Below are positions 24,110 through 37,146 of a DNA stretch of 64,000 nucleotides, piece after piece; within the stretch, counting starts at the first letter, position 1, and each line of letters begins with the position of its first letter. Made by a program: the position numbers and the translations under genes. The notes under the pieces were generated by a model. It was not told the DNA's origin, made no database searches, and was given only the letters and a program-made list of their open reading frames with translations. The stretch is from Microglena sp. YARC (Eukaryota; Chlorophyta; Chlorophyceae; Chlamydomonadales; Chlamydomonadaceae), in NCBI GenBank assembly GCA_022414725.1, contig JAJSRW010002878.1, positions 18,976-82,975 of the forward strand, written 5' to 3'.

Positions 24110-27100
24110 AATCCTAATATTGGTGACTCATTTCTTTTCTAATCAGGAGGGATAATTATTGTGGATACCTTGCTAGTTAAGCGGTTTTTCGTGTAATTCA
24201 TTACCAGTTGCGTTAGAAATGTCGAAGATGCCTTCTGTTATTTTCCAATGAAACTTGAAATTTTTTTCGTCGCGTTAGAACCCCAAGGTGGAACTGGGCA
24301 TTAAAGTAATTTTAGTAGGCTATGGAAGTTTAACGCGAGGTGAATGCTAAGAAAATATATTTTGAAATCAGATCAGTTTTGATTTCGTATGAATATTAGG
24401 AAACTGCGTGCTTGCATTTTGGATTCGATTTTATTTATGACACATTCACGTGCATATATAATAGAAGCCAAATGGTGTTTTACAAGTATAAAAGAGAGAA
24501 AACATTTGCTCTATTTGATGACACTCGGTGACGTGTTCTCATACAGTCAATTCTAGTAGTTCACATGGAAGAATTCTCACTAATTTATTGATTATCTGGT
24601 TTTTCAAATTTAAAATTCCATACTCAAAACAACACGTGTTACAATAAGTGGACTCACGGTGTCATTAGCGTAAGCATGGGCTTGTTTAAGGTGGTGCTAG
24701 CATGTAACGTGATATTGGCATGGCAAGAAATGCGATACATGTGTTTTGTATATAGATATAGAGGGAATTTTTATTGAATTCAAAAGAAAAGGGGAACTCA
24801 AGCGCATGAGAAAGGGAAAGAAATCAAATGGAAAATCAATGGGCCATTTTTTTTTTTTATAAAGGATGTGTAGCGGTGCCCGGTAGAGAGCTGAAGCGCG
24901 CACGAGCCTTCGGGGCAGAAAAGGACGCCACCCCACCGAGTGCAAAGTGGAAGCAGAGAGAGAGAGAGGCGGCGCGGCAGCAGTAGCAGGATCATTGCTG
25001 CTAAATGCTCACCCCTCTGTGTAATTAATCCCTCGATGGCGTATTTTATTAGGTTTTAATAATCACGTTTTTGAGCGATTTAGTATTCTTCTTTTTCTTC
25101 TCTTCGTCTCTCTTCCCCTTTCTTCCTTGTCCGCCTCCTCTCCTCTTCGTGTCACCCGCCTCAGTGATCGCGCTTTGAGGAGGAAGAAGGAGTCGGGGGA
25201 GTGGGACGGGGGTTGGATTGCTTGCTTTGATGGTGGCGATTGGAGCGTGAATTCGTGAGGTGGGGCGTGGTTGGTGGTGGGTGGTGGTGGTTATACGGTT
25301 TTCGGGTTTCGTGGGGGGGAGGAGATGGGCAGGTGGAGGGATGGAGCGGGGGTGGAGTTCGTGGGGATGACAGGTGCTGGTGGTGGACGAGACCTACATT
25401 GCCTTCGCCGTGCTCAAGAGGATGCTCCTCGAGTGCCGATAACGAGGTGAGCAGTCTTGGCTTCGCCTTCTCTCCGCGTTTCTGTCTTAGTTGTACATCT
25501 GAAGAACAAAGGATTCCTAATATTGGGTGGAGTTGTCATTTCTTTTAAGTCAGCCGGAGGGATAATTTATATGATAGATAATCGCCTTTTGCTAGTTAAG
25601 CCGCTTTCATCTGTCAATTCAATACATTGACGTTTTAGAAAACTGTCGAAGATGCTTCTGTTATTTTTCCAATGAGAAAACTTGGATATTTTTTTTTCGA
25701 TCCGTTAGAAGAGGACGGCCCAGGTGGATAAAACTATGCATTAAGTAATTTGAAGTAAGGCTAATGAATTTAACAGGTGGATGCTAAGCGCGAAAATTAT
25801 TTTGAATCGAGATCAGCTTTTGATTTCGTATGAATATTGAATCATAGCGTGGCTGCATTTTTGAATTCGATTTTATTTATGGACACCATTCAACAGTGAT
25901 AATAAAATGCAGCAAGCAGCAATTGGTGTCTTTCCAGTATAAAGAGAGAAACATTTGCTCTATTTGATGAACACTGTGGTCGGTGAACGTGTTCTCATAT
26001 TTACAGTCCAAATTAACTAGGTAGTCCAATTAGAGAGAGAATTCTATTTGTTATCTGAAATTATCTGGTTTTTCAATTCAGAAATTCCATATCAAAAAAC
26101 AGTGTTAGCAAATACAGTGGGAAGTACTGCACGGTGGTCATATACGCGGTAAGCATGGGGTGGGTTAAGGGTGGTGCTTGAGCCGATGTACCTGGCCATA
26201 TTGGCAATTGCCAGCAGAAATCCGCCTGAAATACAAACTGTGTCTTGTATCTGTACTAGGGGAATTTTTATTGCAAATTCCCAAAACAAAGGGGGGCAAA
26301 TATCAACTAGACAAGGGGAAAGAAAAATCATGGAAAATCCAATGCGGGGACCTTTTTTTTTGTAATATAAAAAAGGGAAGCGTCCGGTAGCGCCAGCGTC
26401 AGCGGCGCGAGCGGGCAAGGCGCATCTCAGGGCAAGGAAGATGTGCGGCCCACCCCACGAGCTGCAAGGTGGAAAGGCAAGATGAGTAGCGAGAGGGGGC
26501 GGCGTCCGGGCAGGGCAGTAAGCAGGGCATCAAATTTGCTGGCTAATCTCAATCCCTCTGTCGGTAATTGAATTGGCTGCGTCTGGATCGCCGGTATTTA
26601 GCTAAGTTTTACTAATTAGGCACTTTTGAAGCGAATTTTAGGTCTTTTCTTCTCTTTCTGGGTTCTTCTCGGCGACACTGTTCTTCTTTCCGGGCCTCTT
26701 TCGTTTTTGGTGGGGTCAACCGCCGCCTCCTGGGAATCGCGGGTTGGGAGGGGAGCGGCGGGGAGTCGGGGGGTGGACGGGGGTTGGATCTGCCATTCGC
26801 ACTAAATAAAGATTTGGTGGCGAATTTTGGTAGAGTGAATTCGTGAGGGGGCGTGGTGGTGGTGGTGGTGGTGTTATACGGTTTTCGGTTTTTGGGCGGG
26901 GGAGAGATGGCGCCGGTGGAGGATGGCGGCGGGTGGAGTTCGTGGGGATGAAGGTGCTGGTGGTGGACGAGACCCTACATGCCTCGCCGTGCTCAAGAGG
27001 ATGCTCCTCGAGTGCGCTACGACGGTGAGCAGCTCTGCCTTCGCCTCTGCCTCTCCCGCGTTCTCTGTCCTTGTAGTCTATCGCTTGCTGTGCTGCGGTT

Positions 27101-27110
27101 GTGTGGGCGT
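24110..27110. repeat. ORR21 promoter, 5' UTR and exon 1 present twice (about 24110-25510 and 25512-27110)
   Basis: Both copies run TCCTAATATTG, GGAGGGATAAT, a long AT-rich promoter, a poly-T/AAAGG block, a GC-rich leader, and the first coding exon with its donor and the start of intron 1. Exon 1 is at 25325-25446 in the first copy and 26907-27024 in the second. Both have several indels at different positions, so neither gives an open frame. The first copy then breaks off and restarts upstream. Confidence 0.8.
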
Positions 27111-30100
27111 GACATGATTGGTTGCGTGGAGGGGCGGTTGGTCGGATAAGTTTCGTTGTTTCGGTTAGTGTTTCGTGTTCCGATTTGTCTGGGGTTGGGG
27201 GAGGAGTCGGCTGCTCCGTGGGTTGATTTGCTTTTCCGTGAATTCTGGGGAGTTTTTATTTTTTTCTGCACATCTCCGTTATTGGGAAATTTTGCCCTTA
27301 TTGTCGGTTTTCTCAATCTGGGAATAGATTGTTGAGTTTATATAGATTAGTGATTGTATTGAAGATCTGAGCGAGTTTGCGGTGTGAAATCTGAACCGTG
27401 TTGCTAATATCTAATCCTGCCTTTTTGTTTGTGCTAATATAAGCAGTAGTTTTTAAGATTCTTATATTCTGTGGATTCATGCGGGCTTCGAATTACTATT
27501 ATATCATCCCAACCTAAGACTTACAATATATTGGGAATATATCGTCGATGCTCCTAGCTTTGTTCCCTATCCCGATAACATTTTGTTATGCCTAATGACT
27601 GTGAATTATCACCCATAGTAATGACTGCAAATTATCACGGAAAGTTTAGCTTAGGATCAGGAGTTTATTAGAGGCGCTATGCATCACCCACCTACCCCAC
27701 AGTTAAGTTTTGTTGCAACAGAACGAATACTCCAAGGATGCAATGCGGCATATCTAGGTTGCAGCCTATATAGAATCTTTGTTCTGTAAAGTGTTGCTAT
27801 TCCTTTCTAGTTTCTGTTCTGGGCGCCAATAGTTCACATATGCGCATCACAGCTTAGGGGAAATAACAAATAATATAATGGGTTTATTACTGATCTATTT
27901 TTTCTTATTATATTACAGTTGATTTATTTCCTACTATAAGTTGAATGTGTGCAGCATGAGAAACTGTTGGATTTTATTCCTTATCCAGTCTTCTCTATTG
28001 AATGATCTCTGCTTTAAAACGAACGTGAAAAGCATTAGGCATACCCATGGAGGTATTCAGTATTCATAATGTAATGCAATTGTACATAAATATCATCTGC
28101 TGCTTTTATGCCTTCAAATACACTTTTAAGTTTATATCATGTTGTGTGCAGTACTTTTTCGTTGCTTTGTTTTGTTTTCACTCTGTTGTTTCCGAAAATT
28201 CCACTCGTTCGTGGGAAGCTAATATCGTAATTTGCATCTGCTTCATTTGTATGTCTGAATAGTTATTTTGTTTACTTTGTTTTTTTTGGGGCAGCGACAA
28301 CTTGTTCTCAGGCTACAAGAGCATTAACTATGCTGCGAGAGAACAGGCGTGGTTTTGATGTTATAATTAGCGATGTTCATATGCCTGATATGGACGGATT
28401 CAGGTTTACTTGAACTTGTTGGCCTTGAGATGGATCTCCCAGTTATTAGTAAGTAGATTAATATTCTCCACCCTGCTTGTTAATTCTGGTTTGTCAAAGG
28501 CATTACTGAAATCTGTTGATAATATTGCAGTGATGTCTGCTGATTCAAGGACAGATATCGTTATGAAAGGAATTAAACATGGAGCATGTGACTACTTAAT
28601 TAAACCCGTCAGAATGGAGGAGTTGAAGAACATCTGGCAACATGTTATAAGGAAAAAGTTTAATGAAAACAAGGAGCATGAGCATTCAGGTAGCCTAGAT
28701 GATACAGATCGTACCAGACCAACCAATAACGATAATGAGTATGCTTCATCTGCAAATGATGGAGCTGAAGGTAGCTGGAAGTCTCAGAAAAAGAAACGGG
28801 ATAAAGATGATGACGATGGTGAATTGGAAAGTGGTGACCCTTCTTCTACATCAAAGAAACCAAGAGTTGTTTGGTCAGTTGAACTCCACCAACAATTTGT
28901 AAACGCAGTTAATCATCTGGGATAGACAGTAAGTTTTTCCTACTTTTGGCACTTATTTTCATCAACAGCAATGTTTGGTCGGCTGTGCACTTGCTAATTT
29001 ATTTTCTTTTGGTGTTGTTTACCACATTTGAACACCTGAACCTTGCAATTACATCAAATCTTTCCGCTTTCAAGCTTACACAAATTTTATAATTTTCTCT
29101 TCAGAAGCTGTTCCCAAGAAAATTTTGGAGTTGATGAATGTTCCTGGTTTAACTAGGGAAAATGTCGCCAGCCATTTGCAGGTTTGATTCTGGTTTTCAT
29201 TTTTAATCACGGGTCCTTTTCTTGTATCATATTTAGCATGGTGTGGTGGATGTTATGTTTACTGACACCATGGAATATCTACCCTTTGTATTATCCTAAT
29301 TGTTATTATTCGTATTTATTTTACACATCCTTGCTCTACCTGAATGTATCTACTCTGATTTAGTTAGCAGTAGAAACCAACTAACCAAAGGACTTGCTCC
29401 TGGAATGATCTTGTAATTCCAGGACTTGTACATACACTATTTTAGTGCTGTTACACTCTTTTATTGTAGAATGAAACCATACCAAATTATAGATCATTCA
29501 ACCAGTGCAGATGGCAACGAATCGCTCTATAATAGATGTTTGATAATAAACATTGTTTTTCTGTTGTTCTTATTGTGTTGCCTGGGGATCATCCATTTGA
29601 AGGTTTTGTCTACAGAGTAAAATTCCATTGTTACCTTGTGCATTTGTGCTGCTTGTCTGTTGAGCTCCAATCTCCCTGTTACCTTCATTTTTTTAATATA
29701 TACCAGGACCTGTTTAAGTGCTTAGTTCAATAGTCATGATATACAGTAGCTTAGACCCTGTTTGAACTCAGGACGTCCCTAAGTTATCTTGAAACAATGT
29801 CGTTTTTCTTGGGCATATTGAAGTTGCTGAAACAGTAATGAAGTATCTGTTTGCTCTTGCTGTAACTTCCAGTTTTTTAGTTATGTAATGATAATCATGG
29901 TGATGCAATGAGTTTTTTTTTTCTATTTTCAGAAGTTCAGATTGTATCTGAAGAGGATTGCTCAGCATCATGCCGGAATAGCTAATCCATTCTGCCCGCC
30001 TGCTTCTAGTGGTAAAGTAGGCTCACTGGGAGGACTTGATTTCCAAGCTTTGGCTGCCTCAGGTCAGATCCCTCCTCAAGCCCTGGCCGCCTTGCAGGAT

Positions 30101-31253
30101 GAGCTCCTAGGGCGACCTACAAATAGTTTGGTATTGCCTGGAAGGGACCAGTCATCTTTACGGCTTGCTGCAGTCAAAGGAAACAAGCCCATGGGGAGAG
30201 AGAAATAGCATTTGGTCAACCTATATACAAGTGCCAGAATAATGCATATGGGGCATTCCCTCAAAGCAGTCCAGCTGTTGGAGGAATGCCTTCATTTTCA
30301 GCTTGGCCCAATAACAAACTTGGTATGGCAGACTCAACCGGCACATTGGGAGGCATGAGTAATTCTCAGAATAGCAATATAGTCTTGCATGAATTGCAAC
30401 AGCAGCCAGATGCCATGCTGTCAGGAACCCTTCACTCTCTAGATGTCAAACCTTCTGGGATAGTTATGCCTTCTCAGTCATTAAATACTTTCTCAGCCAG
30501 TGAGGGTCTCTCCCCTAATCAAAATACCTTGATGATACCTGCTCAGTCATCTGGTTTTCTAGCGGCCATGCCTCCATCCATGAAGCATGAACCTGTTCTT
30601 GCAACTTCTCAACCATCGAGTAGTCTGTTAGGTGGTATTGATTTGGTTAATCAAGCTTCAACAAGTCAGCCCTTAATAAGTGCCCATGGAGGGGGGAATC
30701 TTTCTGGCCTTGTAAATCGTAATCCAAATGTAGTACCTTCTCAAGGGATCAGTACTTTTCATACTCCAAATAATCCATATTTGGTTAGTCCAAATTCTAT
30801 GGGAGTGGGCTCCAAACAACCACCTGGTGTTCTTAAGACAGAAAACTCTGACGCTCTGAACCATAGCTATGGTTATCTTGGTGGTAGCAACCCCCTATGG
30901 ACTCTGGCTTACTCTCTTCACAATCAAAAAATACACAGTTTGGTTTACTGGGTCAGGATGACATCACTGGTAGCTGGTCGCCTCTGCCGAATGTTGACAG
31001 TTATGGTAATACTGTTGGGCTAAGCCACCCTGGGTCCAGTTCATCTAGTTTTCAAAGTTCTAATGTGGCTCTTGGGAAATTGCCTGATCAAGGGCGAGGA
31101 AAGAATCATGGATTTGTTGGTAAAGGTACTTGCATTCCAAGCCGCTTTGCAGTGGATGAGATTGAATCTCCAACTAACAACTTGAGTCACAGCATTGGAA
31201 GCAGTGGAGATATTATGAGCCCTGATATTTTCGGATTTAGTGGACAGATGTGA
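26907..31253 (+). CDS. ORR21: Type-B cytokinin response regulator (five exons; frame-broken)
   Basis: A nuclear transcription factor acting at the end of the His-Asp cytokinin phosphorelay. Exons: 26907-27024, 28295-about 28449, 28531-28928, 29105-29181, 29933-31253 (TGA 31251-31253), all GT-AG. The receiver domain shows [19 protein letters not shown] in exon 1, the phospho-acceptor Asp in [11 protein letters not shown] (codon 28372-28374) and the conserved Lys in DYLIKPVR (28602-28604). A GARP/Myb-like domain follows: [39 protein letters not shown]. The long C-terminus is Gln/Ser/Asn/Gly-rich and ends IFGFSGQM. Breaks: indels in exon 1, an extra T at 28405-28407, a lost T at 28921, a lost C at 30188-30190 and a lost C at 30891-30895. 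All lie in or beside short runs. Correcting for these, length and sequence agree with what I recall of rice ORR21. Symbol from memory; family certain. Confidence 0.88.
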
Positions 31254-32639
31254 AGGCTTCTTGAATTTGTAAGTAGGTAGGTACAATATCCTAATTTTGG
31301 TAGCAGATAGCTTTGGTGTTCTTACCCCAATATTGCTTTTAATGCATTTTGTTCCTCTATAATGTGATCGTCTCTACCTAGTGATCCCATCAATTTTGGC
31401 ATATCATTCATGTTGCTTCTTTGGACAATAGTAGACCTTGGTTATGTTTCAAGCTATGAACACTTGATGGCTTGGTTGCTATATTTATTTTACCTCACGC
31501 ATTTGTTATGGAGTATTTGATTGTTATGCCTATGGTAATTTAGCGAACTAGCAGTATGTTCTTCGTGAGTCATGTTCATAATTGATATTTCAAGTTGACT
31601 GTACCTTTGCCTTTTATGCAAAAACATTGTTTAATTGTGCAATTACCGAAACCTCATTTTTCTAATGGGCTTGTTTATTTTGGTTTATGCAGGGTATCAC
31701 TGGAAACAATTTTTATAAGTGGGTTGGATGACGGTTGCAGTGTTTTTTCATTTATCTTTTTTTTTTCCTTCTGTAATTGGTTTATAAGGGATAATTTTAT
31801 TGTGAAGCTGTGATCTTGGTTTATTAGAAGGTTCGGTTTAAACACTTTGGAGTAGCACTTCATGTGACATTAGTTTCCTTTTTATTTTTGTGTCAGTTTT
31901 CTGATTTTTGTTGGAAATTTTCTTCTCTACTAGTTCTTCAGTTTTTTGTTCCTTGCGATTTCCACTTTATGTTACAATTAGCTATTATCTTTGGCATCTC
32001 CCATGAGCAGGTGCAATTATTTGGGCTGTAGCATGTCTATATTTCTTTTCAATGTGTCTCCAATTTAGTTACCTTGCGACATATTTGGCATAATGATAGC
32101 TGATGAATACATGTTTTGCATTTCCGTAAAGTTCAAATGTAATTTAGTATATCCGTCCAAAAAATACAACAACCGATAGCTCGAACATACGTTACGTTCA
32201 AGTTCAAGTAGCTAGGGATTTAGGTTTTTTTGGGATAGAAGGGTAGAACAGCGTAGGATTTGCATGTATTATCGAGCTAGAGTGGGTTGGAGGATGTTTT
32301 TATCCGTCAGGTTTCATCATTTAACGGGTCTGTTTCTGGTACTGACTCTTCCATCAGTATATGAATCGATGCATAGTATCCTCTACAACGGAGTGAAATA
32401 GACATGCAGATTTGCTCATTGATGAAGGACATGCTTGATTAAGCCAGGCAGATTTTGTGAGATTATATGTTCAACCAAGATCACGTGTTGTAGGAGAAAA
32501 TATGATAATTGTTGCGGTCCGAGCTTTTACTAGATCATAATATCTTTAACTGATCAACAATTATGATGATGCTACTAACAAGGACTAATTCACTATTCGT
32601 AGGTAAATACCTGAAGAATATAGGATGTACACCTAACTA
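31254..32639 (+). other. ORR21 3' UTR and spacer
   Basis: A donor-like GTAAGTAGG at about 31269 and an acceptor-like TTTATGCAG ending near 31692 could mark a 3' UTR intron. No coding exon is supported up to the end of the convergent TPS gene. Confidence 0.3.
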
Positions 32640-35600
32640 GTAACTAGGACCATCAAAGCTCAACGGGGGAAATAACGGGTCTCCGGTGAGCGCACTGATA
32701 ATTTTCGCATGGCAGCATCGCGCGCTATGGGTGCTCGATTCGTCGTCGTCCTCGGGGCTTCGCGCCGAGCAGTCGGGTTGGAGACGGAGGCAAGTGCATG
32801 CTGACGACCTCCGCCGTGTGTGAGTACTTTGGCTGCTAGGCTTGCGGTCCGGACGGTGCAGGCGAAGACTCGCGGTGGCCGCAAGCGATCGCGCAGGTGG
32901 GCTTGTGATCAATTTGGAAATTTCTCGTCGGAGCGGTCGTCCCCGATGCACAGCAGAAGTTCGGTGCAATGCCCTCTCCTGCATGCTCGCCAGCAGCGCG
33001 GCGCCAAGGCCTTGCTCACGCCCTGCATGCAAGGTTCAAACCCGCGAACCGACCATGCGCTCGATGCTAAAAAAACGAAGATGACGAGAGTAGGGAGGAG
33101 GATTACTGTGGCTTGACTAACGAATTGGGGTGCTCTTCAACAGTTGAGAGGGCTTTCGTTGGCGAGCAGCTCCTGGAGGTGGTCGACGAGTCTTGTTTGT
33201 TGGATGAACGAAGTCAGGGTTGCGTCCATAGATAGATATCGCAGACGAGAGATCTACTGTTAGATTGATCGAGCGTCGTGTGTAAGGCAACAATAGGTTC
33301 GCGGCGATCTGCTTCCAGCTGCGTCCGGGGGAATGGAAATTTCCCCACTGTTGCAATCCTCGATGACCTTAGAAAAAAACATCATACGATTTTGTCAAAG
33401 TGTTGAAAATTGAACATTCCCCTTTGCGAAGAAACATCAAGGCAACAGAAAAGGCGTTTTATAGTGTTGAAAGGTTTTTCTCATTTGGCCATTTCAATGT
33501 GTACTTACTGAAACATTTCCCCCCAATCCCATGTGACACTATGGCATGAACGCGAAGTCAGGGTCTGCGTCCCTCGTGTTCCAAACGAGCACGTCTCCCT
33601 GTTCTCGATGATCGAGGCCGTCCGTGTCTCCCTGTACAGGCAAACATCACGGCTCCGGATCTGCGTCCAGCGTCGATGTCCGCGGGGGGAATGAGAAATC
33701 TCCCCACTGCTGCAGTCCTCGATGACTTCAGAAACATCTACAGATTTGTCAAAGTGTTGAAATTGCTTCCCTGTTGCAAAAGAAACATCAAAAGGCAGAA
33801 AAAGGCGTTTTATAGTGTTGAAAGAAGTTTTCCTCATATTGGCCATGTCAATGTTACTACATGAAACATTTCCGCCATCTCATGTGACACAAAATATGTT
33901 TTACTAGTTGCAGATCACAATCAAATGTTAGTACTACGCTTATTTTCAATGTAAGTAAAGGAAGAATGTACTAGATCTTTTATTCAATTTCCCTAGTGGC
34001 ATGGAATCTTGTTATCTGGGTAGATAGGTTAGCTAGATGGTACGTCCAACGATGCACAATTCGGTAATTTTTGAGTCATGAACTGTCTCTTGCAAGAACA
34101 GCAAACGCAGAGTAAGTTCACAGGATCATAGCGCTCAGGAAGGTAACCGTGCTCAGGCCGCCAAGCCCAAGGTTCTCGCAAGGGGGAACCAGTCATGGAG
34201 TGTTTCCCTTCTCGAACCCGCTGGCAGAAGGAAAACCTTTGTTGCTCTCGTCCCTAGGCACAAGCCTGGTCAGGCGTATTCGAGGCGGAATGTGGCGCTC
34301 ACGGGCCTCCTGTTGATCGCCTGCGGCATGAGCGTGGCCGTCAGTGGAGGTGGCGAGCAGAGAATGGCGCCGCGTCTTCGCCCTACCGGTACGCCATGAC
34401 AATTGTGCAATTCCAATGGCGACTTCCTGAAGCTGAGGTCAAGCGACACCAGCGCTGGAACCGCACCCGAAGCGGATCCCCCAGCAGCCAAGGCCGCTGC
34501 GCGTGATCCTTGGCACGTCCTCTCGAGGTCCTGCAGGAAGCTGGTCGCGCGCAGTAGCCCACGTCGTGGAAAAATGTCCACATAGGCGGTAGTGCTTGAG
34601 TCGTGCGAGAGCATCCGCTTCTTCCTCCCGGCGCATCGAAGCGGCTCTCCATGGCAGTCCGCCACGAGCCTCGATGTTCCAGCGGGTTACCTCACGCGCC
34701 CTCAGCGACAGGCGAAGTCAAGCAACCGATGAAATCGGACACCACGCAGGCATGCTTTCTTCTGCCTCCGGCTTGCTCGGACTGCAGCATCCCTGTCGAG
34801 CGCCTCGTTGCCCTGCCTGGACAACGATGTACTCGGTAGGGGATCGGTTTCAGTGCCGTCGCGGACCGCGGTCCACCAGAGCACACCTCGCGAACGACGT
34901 AATGTACGCCACGTTCGCTCGTAGAACTGGAGCGGCTCAATCGATGAGCACCATTCCGGCTCGTAACCCGGGCGCGCGATAACGCCTCGTTGATCCGCAA
35001 GCACCATGGCGTAACGTCCCTTCCGCCCTTCACCGTTCGTCGAAGTCCTTGCCGCGGGGCCGCGCGCCGGGTTCGCGACCTGGACGAGCACATCCCGCAG
35101 CTTTTGCCGCGCCAGTCGGGGTGCTGCCGCAGCCGAGCTCCTCCAGGCGAGCAAGGCCTTGAGGCTGAATCCCCTTGAAGATGTCCATGTCGTCGACGCC
35201 AGCATGACGAACCCTCCCCTTCCCTGGAGTAAGATCGCCATCAGCTTCTGGCATACCTTTCGCCTCCGTCTCCGGCAAACGCGAGTCATCCGTCCTTGAC
35301 GCTGCCCGCAATGTTCAAACGACCCCAACCGGGAGGATCTTGATGCTCACCCGTCGCGCCGTAGTTACTCCAAGCAAGATGTGGCCACGCTTGGGACTCG
35401 TAGGAAGAGCCCCAGCATCCGGCCGCAGCAAGGGAGAGGAAGTGGCGCGCGTAGTCGAGGTGTGGAAGCCGATGGAGGTCGAGTTGAGGAGCGCCGCGCA
35501 GGAAGCTCCTCCCGGTACGGGGAGCGTCTTGTAGATCTCGCGAGAGGGATACGGCGAGTTGGAGGAAGAAGCCGAGCTTGATGCGGTTGTAAGGCGCTTG

Positions 35601-37146
35601 GCGGAGGAAGGTTGGAGACGATGAGGTGGTAGTCGTGCACCCACAGCGAAGTCGTTTCGCGTCCGGTTGATATCACCTGAGCACCTTGTCCGCGAAGAAT
35701 CTTGTTGCCGACACGTAGCGACTGCCACAGCGCGCGGTCGAAAGCGGCGCCGAGGTCGGGGAGAGCGGAAGCACATGGGTCAGGTGGAACAGTCGGCCAC
35801 AGATGCTTGCTTGTGCAGGTAGAGTTGCCGCATTGGGTATAGAGTGTTAGCGCTCTGGCGATGTCTTGTTGGGGGCATGGAACGGCACGGCACTGGCAGT
35901 TGTAACGGAGTACGGTAGTAGACACGCGTCTCGTAGAACTGGAGCGGTTCATCGTGGCACACCGGCTCGTACCCGGGCGCGCGTACGCCTGTTGATCCGC
36001 CGCATCCATGGGTACGTCTCCCCTTCACTGTCGACGTCCTGCGCGGGCGGCCGGGTTCGCGACTGGACGAGCACAGCTTGCGCGCCACTCGGGGTTGATG
36101 CGCAGCAGCTTCATGGCGAGCAGATTGGAGGCTGATCCGCCTGAAGATGTCGCATGTGTCGAGCCAGCATGACGATCCTTACCGGAGTAAGTCGCCATAG
36201 CTCTGCACTTTCGCCTCGTCTCGGCAAGCGAGGAACGTCTTGAGCTGCAACATGTTCACCCCAAGGGAGGATTTGATGCTCAAGTCGGCGTAGTACTCAA
36301 GAGATGTGGAGCTTGGGATGCAGTAGGAGACCCCAGATCCGGCGCAGAGGAGAGGAAGTGGAGCGCGTAGTGAAGGTGGTGGAAGCCGATGAGGTCGGAG
36401 TTGAGCAGCGCGCGCAGGAGACTCTCCGGAGGGGAGCGTTTGTAGATTCCGGACGAGGGGACGGCGAGTGGAGGAAGAAGCCGAGCTTGATGCGGTTGAA
36501 GCGCTTGCGGAGGAAGGTTGGGAAGACATGGGTGGTAGTTCGTGACCCACCGAAGTCGTGTCGGGGTTTTGATCACTCGAGCATTGGTCCGCGAAGATTG
36601 TTCGGACACGTCGGATGCACATGCGGCGTCGAAGCTCGGCGCCGAGGTCGGGGGAGCGTGCGCATGTAGTGGGAACAGCTGGTCCCGTATGCTGGCTTGC
36701 AGAAGCTATGGTAGTAGGGCTCGGCGCTGCGGGGGGGCAGGAACGGGCCGCAGTTGTAATGATGAGGAAGGCCTGCGGACGGCGTCCTGGTCGGCCAGGG
36801 GATGTCGTGCGGAGGCAGGCGATGTAAGATGAACTCATGGGGGGAGGAGACGAGTGCTGGAGGTGGGGGAGGAGGGAGTCCGCGTCGCAGGAGACAGGTC
36901 CAGGCTCGAGGCGACGTCGGGCGGTGAGCCGGATAGGAGGTGGTTTGGGTAGCACGATGGTGGCGGCCCGCGGCGACGGGGGACGGCGTCGAGGGGGACA
37001 GCGGGAGTCGTCGATGAGCCCGCGGTGGGTCACCACCGCGGAAGCGCCGCCGGGCGCGCCGAGCGGCTTCGTCCGGCGCCGGCGACTGGTCCGCCGGCGC
37101 CGGTGGCGCAGGTCCAGCAGGTTGGAAGTAGGACCGGAGAAACCAT
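32640..37146 (-). CDS. TPS9: Class II trehalose-6-phosphate synthase/phosphatase-like protein (frame-broken, partly repeated)
   Basis: Minus-strand gene. The start is the ATG at 37146-37144, reading MVS and, after an indel, a degraded SYSNLLDL. A glycosyltransferase-20 domain follows, with VHDYHL near 35621-35641, CGRMLGL, SIKILPVG, VDDMDIFKGI near 35190, a GYEP-LQFYE stretch near 34915 and TAVRDG near 34855. A C-terminal HAD phosphatase-like domain follows: LMPQAIN near 34320 and a degraded AAEHGY near 34160. After an intron come RLYTETTDGSTIEDKET-like text (33150-33890, twice) and QGVSK, CIGDD and FACTV remnants (32760-33060). The stop lies near 32640-32720 but I cannot fix it. Class II proteins usually lack synthase activity and are thought to be regulators. 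Frames change every few tens of codons by indels, so no long ORF survives. Symbol is recalled from gene order; class is secure. Confidence 0.75.
33120..33895. repeat. TPS middle exon present twice (about 33120-33540 and 33545-33895)
   Basis: Both copies contain CCCCACTG-TGCA-TCCTCGATGAC, TTGTCAAAGTGTTGAAA, and GGCGTTTTATAGTGTTGAAAG, with scattered small indels between them. On the minus strand each carries a damaged version of the same exon: WRQIA and SIYGRNPDF in one, QIRSRDVCLYRET and SIIENRET in the other. Each copy preserves different residues of the family consensus, as two noisy reads would. Confidence 0.75.
34910..36745. repeat. TPS large exon: internal segment present twice (about 34910-35935 and 35936-36745)
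   Basis: On the minus strand the gene runs from its start to a GYEP...DEPLQFYE motif near 35940. It then jumps back to text equivalent to a point near 36745 and repeats through VHDYHL, CGRMLGL and VDDMDIFKGI to a second GYEP...EPLQFYE at about 34915. A genuine enzyme would not contain half of its catalytic domain twice in this register. The first copy is about 200 bp shorter owing to many losses. Confidence 0.75.

Noticed and set aside
26907..31253. ORR21 as a true pseudogene
   Set aside because: Splice sites, receiver residues and the GARP domain are fully conserved, and the only lesions are single-base indels of the same type as in the spacer and the tRNA.
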